A stretch of DNA of 5,893 bases from Propionibacteriaceae bacterium (GTDB lineage Bacteria > Actinomycetota > Actinomycetes > Propionibacteriales > Propionibacteriaceae), in assembly GCA_031282235.1 (NCBI GenBank), contig JAITED010000116.1:1-5893 (forward strand). The letters run 5' to 3'. The position numbers and the translations under genes were made by a program. Each line of letters opens with the position of its first letter. Within the stretch, counting starts at the first letter, position 1. Shown here one piece after another: positions 1-5,192 of this stretch. Under the pieces are notes generated by a model. The model had not been told where the DNA came from. It did no database searches and saw only the letters and a program-made list of their open reading frames with translations.

Positions 1-402
<402 letters not shown>

Positions 403-439
403 CATTGAGCAATCAGCTACCGCGCGCGGCCACCTAATA

Positions 440-473
440 AAATACGCAAACTAGAGCTTAAATACGCAAGCTA
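440..473. repeat. Two-copy tandem direct repeat between prfB and ftsE
   Basis: A 14-bp unit, AAATACGCAAACTA at 440-453, recurs as AAATACGCAAGCTA at 460-473 with one mismatch. The spacing is exactly 20 bp, about two helical turns. The second copy also sits in a small inverted repeat, AGCTT (455-459) with AAGCT (468-472) around an 8-nt loop. Such spacing is typical of paired sites for a dimeric DNA-binding protein, but no known operator is recognised. The repeat lies about 90 bp upstream of the predicted ftsE -35 box. What is seen is the repeat itself; a regulatory role is inference. Confidence 0.4.
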
Positions 474-564
474 ACGCCCGTAAAATATATGAGGCGATTA
501 TGAAATTACGTTTTACGCGCCGCGCCGTATAGATATGGATATTGGGTTGTCTCAGCGTGTAGGG

Positions 565-593
565 TTGACTGTGACCATGCCATCCCCTAGATT
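565..593 (+). promoter_or_regulatory. Predicted sigma-70/sigA-type promoter of the ftsEX operon
   Basis: The -35 box TTGACT (565-570) and the -10 box TAGATT (588-593) are separated by 17 bp. They match the housekeeping consensus TTGACA-17-TANNNT closely. Transcription would start near position 600, giving a leader of about 45 nt before the ftsE ATG at 647. The box sequences and spacing are directly visible; promoter activity is inferred. It would allow ftsE-ftsX-hydrolase-smpB to be expressed independently of prfB. Confidence 0.65.
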
Positions 594-605
594 CGACTAC
601 CGAAC

Positions 606-620
606 CTGAGAGTTTCTCAG
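606..620 (+). promoter_or_regulatory. Perfect hairpin in the predicted ftsE 5' leader
   Basis: CTGAGA (606-611) and TCTCAG (615-620) are perfect inverted repeats around the 3-nt loop GTT. They lie just after the predicted start of transcription and 15 bases before the GGAAAG ribosome binding site (636-641). No T-run follows, so it is not an intrinsic terminator. It could stabilise the mRNA 5' end, or act at DNA level as a small operator immediately downstream of the promoter. With only 6 bp in the stem it could also be chance. Confidence 0.35.
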
Positions 621-646
621 CTTCCCCCAGAAATCGGAAAGCGAAG

Positions 647-1333
647 ATGATTACATTCGATGATGTCACGGCGGTCTACCCAGGCCAGCCTCACCCAGCG
701 CTACATCGCATCAACGCCGAGATTGAAAAGGGCGAGTTCGTTTTTCTCATCGGCTCATCCGGTTCCGGCAAGTCAACGTTCATGCGGCTAATCCGCCGCG
801 AGCAACGCCCAAGTTACGGCAAAGTGTACGTCGCCGGCAAAGACCTATCCACGCTTAGGCAGTGGAAAGTGCCCGAGTTCCGACGTCAAATCGGCACGGT
901 GTTCCAAGATTTCCGGTTGCTGCCCGGCAAAACCGTGTTTGAGAACGTCGCTTTCGCCATGCAAGTGTTGGGGAAGCGCACCTCGGAGATTAAAAGAGAA
1001 GTGCCAGATGTGTTGGAGTTGGTGGGTTTGACCGGGCTGGAGGATCGGCGTCCCGATGAGATGTCCGGTGGTGAGCAACAGCGGGTCGCTATCGCGCGCG
1101 CCATCATCAACCGCCCCAAAATCCTGTTGGCGGATGAGCCAACCGGTAACCTCGACCCGAATACGTCCGTTGGCATCATGCGGCTGTTGGATCGTATCAA
1201 TCGGCGCGGCACTACAGTGGTGATGGCAACCCACGACTCTACCGTCGTCGACCAGATGCGCCGCCGCGTGATTGAACTGATACACGGGCAGATGGTACGA
1301 GACCAGCAACACGGCGTCTATGGGGCTGAGTGA
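647..1333 (+). CDS. ftsE: Cell division ATP-binding protein FtsE
   Basis: FtsE is the cytoplasmic ABC-type ATPase of the FtsEX complex. It powers conformational signalling through FtsX to peptidoglycan hydrolases at the division site and is not known to transport a substrate. All ATPase motifs are intact in the 228 residues: Walker A GSSGSGKST (36-44), Q-loop Q87 in GTVFQDF, signature SGGEQQR (140-146), Walker B ILLADEP (159-165) and the switch His in MATHD (H196). The segments FQDFRLLP and KTVFENVAFA, and the tail VRDQQHGVYG, are characteristic of Gram-positive FtsE. Length is normal for the family. The ATG start is supported by GGAAAG (636-641), 5 bases upstream, and by the conserved N-terminus MITFDDVTAVYPG. 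ftsX follows after 12 bases, so the two are co-translated. Confidence 0.97.
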   Translation: MITFDDVTAVYPGQPHPALHRINAEIEKGEFVFLIGSSGSGKSTFMRLIRREQRPSYGKVYVAGKDLSTLRQWKVPEFRRQIGTVFQDFRLLPGKTVFENVAFAMQVLGKRTSEIKREVPDVLELVGLTGLEDRRPDEMSGGEQQRVAIARAIINRPKILLADEPTGNLDPNTSVGIMRLLDRINRRGTTVVMATHDSTVVDQMRRRVIELIHGQMVRDQQHGVYGAE

Positions 1334-1345
1334 GGGAGGTAAAAG

Positions 1346-2257
1346 ATGCGTCACATTCTGAGTGAGACTTGGTCGGGGCTGGTGCGCAACCGCGCTATGG
1401 CGTTCTCGGTGATGGTCACCATGTGGGTGTCGCTGTCACTGTTCGGCATCAGCGTGTTGGTCGCCGAACAGGTGGATGCTTTGCAATCCCGTTGGTACGG
1501 CAAGATTGAGATTTCGATATTCCTCTGCACGGAACTCTCCTCCGGGCTCGGCGTTGGTAACTGTGAGCCGGGGCAAGCGACCACCCCAGCGCAGAAAGAG
1601 TTGGTACGGAACCGACTGGAGGCCAACCCTGATGTATCTGAGGTGATATACGAAAGCCAGCAGGAGCGCTACGAAGCTTTCTTGGAGACCTACAAAGATT
1701 CCCCAATTCAGGACACCATAACGGTCGATAACATTCAGGATGCTTTCCGAGTCAAGCTGAAAAACCCCGAAAACTACGAAGGGGTGCTAGCTGAGGCAAA
1801 GACACTGCCCGGTGTGCAGAACGTATCGGATGTACACCAGATACTTGACCCGTTGTTCTCTGCCCTTAACGCTTTAGTGTGGGGGGCGCGCGGACTCGCC
1901 GCACTGCTGATTTTCGCCGCTGCGGTGCAGATCTCCAACACCATCAAGCTCTCGGCGTTCACGAGACGCAAAGAGCTAGGCATCATGCGACTGGTGGGAG
2001 CTTCCAGCGGATACATCACGCTACCGTTCGTACTTGAATCGCTAGTTTCCGCGATAGGAGCGATAATTTTCTCCGGGCTTACGGTGGCCGCCTTAATGCA
2101 GTTTGTCATCATTGACAAGGCTAAACCTTCAATCCAGACTTTAGAGTGGATTGGCTGGGGGTCTGCTTGGACTGCAATTCTATGGATAGCTGTGGCTGGT
2201 GTCGCACTCGGTACGATTCCGCCACTGCTGAGCACGAGAAGGTACTTGAACGTCTGA
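1346..2257 (+). CDS. ftsX: Cell division protein FtsX, permease-like membrane subunit of FtsEX
   Basis: FtsX is the integral membrane partner of FtsE; its large extracytoplasmic loop binds and activates a cell wall hydrolase or its adaptor. The 303-residue protein shows the FtsX layout: a short cytoplasmic N-terminus, TM1 around 17-40, an outer domain around 41-170, then TM2 (about 176-198), TM3 (about 223-255) and TM4 (about 268-292). The cytoplasmic stretch IKLSAFTRRKELGIMRLVGAS (200-220) between TM2 and TM3 is a hallmark of the family, where it contacts FtsE. The outer domain contains the SEVIYESQQERYEAF-type segment seen in actinobacterial FtsX and two cysteines, C61 and C73, that could form a disulfide. 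A strong ribosome binding site, GGGAGGT (1334-1340), precedes the ATG by 5 bases. It ends with TGA, 36 bases before the hydrolase gene. Confidence 0.95.
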   Translation: MRHILSETWSGLVRNRAMAFSVMVTMWVSLSLFGISVLVAEQVDALQSRWYGKIEISIFLCTELSSGLGVGNCEPGQATTPAQKELVRNRLEANPDVSEVIYESQQERYEAFLETYKDSPIQDTITVDNIQDAFRVKLKNPENYEGVLAEAKTLPGVQNVSDVHQILDPLFSALNALVWGARGLAALLIFAAAVQISNTIKLSAFTRRKELGIMRLVGASSGYITLPFVLESLVSAIGAIIFSGLTVAALMQFVIIDKAKPSIQTLEWIGWGSAWTAILWIAVAGVALGTIPPLLSTRRYLNV

Positions 2258-2293
2258 TATTACAGGCAGTTAAGCACCAGAAAGGGTCTCACG

Positions 2294-3550
2294 ATGGGAT
2301 GCGGTTCTTCCCCCAAATCCAAACGGTCGGTCGGTCGGGTAGTTGCTGCCCTCTTGTTGTCTTTCACACTGGGAACTGCGACACTGACAAGCACTTTTGC
2401 TGACGAACTTGATGATCGTAAAGACGAGCTAACCCAGCAGTTGGCTGACGAACGTGCCAACATCGCTGCTGCCAAAGAAGATTTGGCGGCGGCGCAGCAG
2501 GAGTTGGCTAATGCGCGCGGCAGTTTAGAGCAGGCACAGGCTGAGTTAAATATCGCTAACCGAGAGTTAGAGGTCGCGCAGGCTGAGGATGCCCGGCTCG
2601 CTAAAGAGTTAGAGATCGCCATCGCCGATTTAGACATCGCTAACGAGAAAGTACGCCAAGGCGAGATTGCGCTCCAAGCGCAGCGTGACCGGATGACGCT
2701 CTCAGTACAGGCGCTCACGCAAAACGAGCCGACGTTAATTCTGGTGGCCATATTCTTCGCTAACTTGGGCACTGTCGATTTCGCAGACCAAGTGCAGTGG
2801 ACGCGCGAAGTGTTCAACATCGTCCAATCGGAGTTTCAGAAGCTGCTGCGCATCCAAAGTGATTTGGAGGCCGCGCAGAAGCTCGCTGCGGATGCCGAAC
2901 AAGCGGTACGCAGCAAGCGTGAGGAAGCCGCCGCCGCTTACGCTGTCGCGCAAGACAAGCAGCGGGCAGCCCAAGCTGCCGCTGATCGGGTGTTGCTGTT
3001 GATTCAAGCCGCATCGGATGCGGAGAAGTCGGCCGATAGTTCGCTGGCGATAGCGCAAGCCAGCGAACAGGATTTGCTGAAGGAGATGGCGGCAATTCAG
3101 GCCGAAATCGCCAAGCGTGACCCGGGTGAGAGCCGCCCTGCTGATTCCGGGTCGTTCTTCCACCTGCCACTAGACCCGGGCTGGAGCCTCACGTCGCCTT
3201 TCGGTTGGCGAATACACCCCGTATACGGCTACCAGTCGTATCACTCCGGCACCGACCTAGCCAATGGCTGCGGCAAACCGCTTTACGCCGCAGAAGCTGG
3301 GCAAGTGATTCGCGCTGGCTACTACGGCGAGTTCGGCAACTACACCGTGATTGACCACGGTTTGATTGACGGCAACCGCTACAGCACCGGCTACGCCCAT
3401 CAGGTATCTTTCGCAGTCTCGGTAGGCGATTGGGTGTACCGGGGGCAGCTGCTCGGTTACACCGGCCGCACTGGCCTAGCCACTGGCTGCCACGTTCACT
3501 GGCAGGTGTGGAAGAACGGTGTGCTCGGCAACGTTATGGAATACGTTTAG
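2294..3550 (+). CDS. Secreted coiled-coil M23 (LytM-type) peptidoglycan metallopeptidase, likely FtsEX-controlled
   Basis: A 418-residue exported cell wall hydrolase. A basic N-terminus (KSKR) and a hydrophobic core (about 15-30) form a Sec signal peptide, with a probable cut after TFA (A36/D37). Residues 37 to about 275 are almost continuous Ala/Glu/Gln-rich coiled coil, broken by a hydrophobic segment around 146-165 (PTLILVAIFFANLGTVDFAD). That pattern recalls the hinge region of PcsB/CwlO/EnvC-type coiled-coil domains. The C-terminal M23 domain (about 288-418) has every active-site residue: H317 and D321 (HSGTD), H369 (YAHQ), and H400 and H402 (CHVHW). By family knowledge H317, D321 and H402 bind zinc and H369 and H400 are catalytic, so it should cleave peptide cross-bridges. 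C326 and C399 flank the active site and may form a disulfide. AAAGGG (2281-2286) supports the ATG. Being co-transcribed with ftsEX makes it the likely FtsX client; that link is inference. Confidence 0.92.
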   Translation: MGCGSSPKSKRSVGRVVAALLLSFTLGTATLTSTFADELDDRKDELTQQLADERANIAAAKEDLAAAQQELANARGSLEQAQAELNIANRELEVAQAEDARLAKELEIAIADLDIANEKVRQGEIALQAQRDRMTLSVQALTQNEPTLILVAIFFANLGTVDFADQVQWTREVFNIVQSEFQKLLRIQSDLEAAQKLAADAEQAVRSKREEAAAAYAVAQDKQRAAQAAADRVLLLIQAASDAEKSADSSLAIAQASEQDLLKEMAAIQAEIAKRDPGESRPADSGSFFHLPLDPGWSLTSPFGWRIHPVYGYQSYHSGTDLANGCGKPLYAAEAGQVIRAGYYGEFGNYTVIDHGLIDGNRYSTGYAHQVSFAVSVGDWVYRGQLLGYTGRTGLATGCHVHWQVWKNGVLGNVMEYV

Positions 3551-3553
3551 ACC

Positions 3554-4036
3554 GTGCCGCGCGAAAAAGGACAGCGGGTGGTGGCTCGCAACAAGAAAGC
3601 ATTCCACGATTACCACATCGGGGAGCGCTTTGAGGCGGGTTTGGTGCTCACCGGCACCGAGGTGAAAACCCTGCGGTTAGGGCGCGCCTCGCTGGTTGAC
3701 GCTTTCGCCACCATCGACAACGGCGAGGTGTGGTTACGCGGTGCCAACATCCCCGAGTACGAGATGGGCACCTATCACAACCACAGCGCAAAACGGAACC
3801 GTAAACTGCTACTGCACGCCAAAGAGATTGTAAAACTACAGCGTATCGTCGCTGACAAGGGGAAAACCTTGATACCGCTCTCCATCTACTTCAAGGATGG
3901 CTACGCCAAGATCGAGTTGGCAGTGGGCACTGGCAAACGCGAATGGGACAAGCGGCAAACCCTTTTAGAGCGCGATTCCAAGATGGAAGCGGCGCGCGCC
4001 CTAGCGGCGCGCAACAAAACAGCCCGCGCCCGCTAA
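3554..4036 (+). CDS. smpB: SsrA-binding protein SmpB (trans-translation)
   Basis: SmpB binds the tRNA-like domain of tmRNA and delivers it to ribosomes stalled on mRNAs lacking a stop codon, so that the peptide is tagged and the ribosome rescued. The 160 residues cover the full family: NKKAFHDYHI, the strongly conserved GLVLTGTEVKTLRLGRASLVDAF split over two strands of the OB-fold, NHSAKRNRKLLLH, PLSIYFKDGYAKIE, and the basic tail GKREWDKRQTLLERD that enters the mRNA channel. The start is GTG at 3554, chosen because MPREKGQRVVARNKKA matches the usual SmpB N-terminus. It lies only 3 bases after the hydrolase stop and has no clear ribosome binding site, which suggests translational coupling. 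A second in-frame GTG at 3578 has a good AAAAAGGA site upstream and could also be used. No tmRNA gene follows within the window. Confidence 0.96.
   Translation: MPREKGQRVVARNKKAFHDYHIGERFEAGLVLTGTEVKTLRLGRASLVDAFATIDNGEVWLRGANIPEYEMGTYHNHSAKRNRKLLLHAKEIVKLQRIVADKGKTLIPLSIYFKDGYAKIELAVGTGKREWDKRQTLLERDSKMEAARALAARNKTARAR
3564..3580 (+). promoter_or_regulatory. Internal ribosome binding site and alternative GTG start in smpB
   Basis: AAAAAGGA (3564-3571) lies 6 bases before an in-frame GTG at 3578-3580, which is followed by another GTG. Starting here would remove the first 8 residues of SmpB (MPREKGQR) and leave the conserved NKKA-HDY segment intact. The GTG at 3554 has no comparable site, so initiation here is mechanically plausible. 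Homology still favours the longer form as the annotated protein. Confidence 0.35.
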
Positions 4037-4045
4037 ACCCCCGCT

Positions 4046-4083
4046 AAACACCTCACGTCTATTACGTCAGAGCTTAGTGTTTT
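4046..4083. terminator. Imperfect hairpin between convergent smpB and the minus-strand gene
   Basis: AAACAC-CTC-ACGT (4046-4058) can pair with ACGT (4064-4067), GAG (4070-4072) and GTGTTT (4077-4082) around the loop CTATT. The 3' arm carries bulges of 2 and 4 bases. TTTT at 4080-4083 overlaps the end of the stem, which is less than the T-run of a strong intrinsic terminator. The 3' arm overlaps the stop codon of the minus-strand gene (4067-4069). The position between two convergent genes fits a shared terminator, but the structure is weak. Confidence 0.3.
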
Positions 4084-5011
4084 GGGTCGGCATATCGGGG
4101 CCAGATGTGCCGCTGGTCGCAGAAGTGGTCATTGATGGTGTCCAAGATGGCGACTGTTGTTGAGAGCCGCTCGGAGTCGGCGTGCCGGATTCGCTGCCCG
4201 ATGTTGAGGGGGAGTCGGGGCTGGCTGAATCGGAGCCGTCCGAGGGGGAGTTGGGGGAAGCGGGGGAGCTGCTGGCCCCGCCACTGGGGGGCGGGTCGAG
4301 CGGATTATTGGGCGATTCCGGCGGGGTGTTTTGGAAAATCAGCACCACGATAAGCAACGCCAACGCTGTCAACAGCAGCAGCAGTAACCAAGCGGCCAAA
4401 AGGCTCATCGCCCCGGCGCGGCGGCGCTCTCCTGGCCAACTCAAAGGCCAACTGCGCCAGTTGCCCGGAGCTACCCTTTTAATCCACGGCAACTCAAAAT
4501 CTGGGCCGCTCACCTGCCCTAACGCTGGGGTGCTGGAGAGGTCAACGCTGCGCAGCACCCGGTCGGCTTCTGCGACCGCCTCGGCAGTGCCATCCCAAGC
4601 GAGCGCCACCCAAGGCGCAAGCGGGGTTTCGTCTGGCGAAATTGGATAATCATCCGGGTTCACGTAGCGATCCGCAAACCGCCCGCCGCTCAGCCCGGCA
4701 CCACCGCTGGCAAGCATGGTGTCCGGGTGCATCATGCCCGCTTCATGCGCTAACCGCTCCCGTGCCCCGGCATCTTCGGCAGCACCAGCGGACAGCATAA
4801 TCACCATCACTTGCGTATCACTGGGGTCATGCGCCAGATACGCTACGCCGCTGGCGCGGGCTGAAAGCCGTCCGTCCAGCCAATACGACCCGATAGCTGG
4901 CGGGTCATCCGGTAACAGCGCAGCGGCGTATGGCGGCGGGGGATAGCCGCGCTCTTGGGGCGCAGGCCCAGTCAACCCCGGAGTCGGGACAGCAGTAGGT
5001 TCCTCTAACAT
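4067..5011 (-). CDS. Single-pass membrane protein with degenerate kinase N-lobe-like domain and Ser/Pro-rich outer tail
   Basis: A 314-residue protein without a family name I can give with certainty. Residues 1-38 are Pro-rich. Residues 40-75 resemble the first strands of a bacterial Ser/Thr kinase (PknB-type): IGSYWLDGRLSARASGVAYL lines up with the usual IGxYxLxxxLGxGGMGxVYL. Two loop glycines are lost (S50, R52), G55 is kept, and the ATP-binding Lys is replaced by I71 in QVMVIML. E90 in RERLAHEA fits the helix-C Glu, HP (95-96) the usual HPN position, and PWVALAWDG (133-141) the hinge. No HRD or DFG follows, so it cannot be an active kinase. After basic ERRR comes one TM helix (about 201-226), then 88 residues rich in Ser, Pro, Gly and Thr, probably outside the cell. 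The ATG has only a weak GAG nine bases upstream. Convergent with smpB and divergent from moxR. The reading frame is secure; the kinase relationship is inference. Confidence 0.8.
   Translation of the reverse strand: MLEEPTAVPTPGLTGPAPQERGYPPPPYAAALLPDDPPAIGSYWLDGRLSARASGVAYLAHDPSDTQVMVIMLSAGAAEDAGARERLAHEAGMMHPDTMLASGGAGLSGGRFADRYVNPDDYPISPDETPLAPWVALAWDGTAEAVAEADRVLRSVDLSSTPALGQVSGPDFELPWIKRVAPGNWRSWPLSWPGERRRAGAMSLLAAWLLLLLLTALALLIVVLIFQNTPPESPNNPLDPPPSGGASSSPASPNSPSDGSDSASPDSPSTSGSESGTPTPSGSQQQSPSWTPSMTTSATSGTSGPDMPTQNTKL
4208..4295 (+). other. G-rich tract opposite the Ser/Pro-rich tail, possible G-quadruplex
   Basis: The + strand, which is the template strand of the minus gene, carries runs of G at 4208-4212, 4217-4220, 4244-4248, 4253-4257, 4262-4266, 4286-4291 and 4293-4295. 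The runs at 4244, 4253 and 4262 are each five G with 4-base loops; the next run is 19 bases away. This is less than a canonical four-run motif with short loops, but close to one. The cause is codon choice for Ser-Pro-rich protein (TCC, CCC). Confidence 0.3.
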
Positions 5012-5068
5012 CGCATCTATCTCATCACATTTGGTGGTCAGTTATGTAGCTTAAGGCTTCAAGAGTCG

Positions 5069-5098
5069 GTTAGCTGAAACTTCGCTCAGCGTTAGCTG
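5069..5098. repeat. Direct repeat GTTAGCTG in the divergent intergenic region
   Basis: GTTAGCTG occurs at 5069-5076 and again at 5091-5098, 22 bp apart, roughly two helical turns. Between and overlapping them, GCTGA (5073-5077) and TCAGC (5086-5090) form a 5-bp inverted repeat. The elements lie between the divergent pseudokinase-like gene and moxR, where a shared regulator could bind. The units are short and chance cannot be excluded. Confidence 0.3.
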
Positions 5099-5151
5099 TG
5101 AATCGTTTGAGCACGTAGTCGGGGAATCCGTTCGGTGTGCCCCAGAGGCGG

Positions 5152-5157
5152 TAACAT
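5152..5157 (+). promoter_or_regulatory. Possible -10 box for moxR
   Basis: TAACAT at 5152-5157 fits the TANNNT -10 pattern and would start transcription near 5164, leaving about 30 bases of leader containing the GGGAG ribosome binding site. No good -35 box is found at the right distance, only GC-rich sequence with TTCGGT at 15 bp, so support is weak. No convincing promoter is visible for the divergent minus-strand gene. Confidence 0.25.
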
Positions 5158-5180
5158 GGGTGCGTTCGTAGATAAATGGC

Positions 5181-5185
5181 GGGAG
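5181..5185 (+). promoter_or_regulatory. Ribosome binding site that fixes the moxR start
   Basis: GGGAG at 5181-5185 is 7 bases upstream of the GTG at 5193. An in-frame TAG at 5169-5171 rules out any earlier start. The only serious competitor is an ATG at 5301, whose upstream sequence has no better than a distant GAGA. Confidence 0.6.
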
Positions 5186-5192
5186 CGAAATA

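Noticed and set aside
420..429. CCGCGCGCGG as prfB terminator
   Set aside because: It is a self-complementary palindrome with no loop and no following T-run.
845..1354. 169-codon open frame on the minus strand across ftsE
   Set aside because: It is antisense to a fully conserved ABC ATPase gene, has no recognisable domain and is explained as a codon-bias shadow.
1774..2235. 153-codon open frame on the minus strand within ftsX
   Set aside because: It lies wholly opposite the conserved TM2-TM4 part of FtsX, with no ribosome binding site or family resemblance.
2294..2401. Lipoprotein signal in the M23 protein (Cys3)
   Set aside because: Cys3 lies before the basic and hydrophobic regions and no lipobox precedes it; the signal is an ordinary Sec type with a TFA cut site.
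2440..2660. Repeated GAGTTAGAG/GCGCAGGCTGAG-like words as a DNA tandem repeat
   Set aside because: They reflect heptad-like Ala/Glu/Gln coiled-coil coding and have no regular DNA period.
4029..4049. CCCGCTAAAC direct repeat at the smpB stop
   Set aside because: Only 10 bp in two copies 11 bp apart; it looks like local duplication with no sign of an attachment site or mobile element.
4037..4066. tmRNA (ssrA) gene right after smpB
   Set aside because: ssrA often lies near smpB, but only 30 bases separate smpB from the convergent gene, and no tRNA-like ends are present.
4182..4649. 155-codon open frame on the + strand opposite the pseudokinase-like gene
   Set aside because: Its composition mirrors the Ser/Pro tail and TM codons of the minus-strand gene. 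The minus frame has a credible TM helix, kinase-like strands and full length; the + frame has none.
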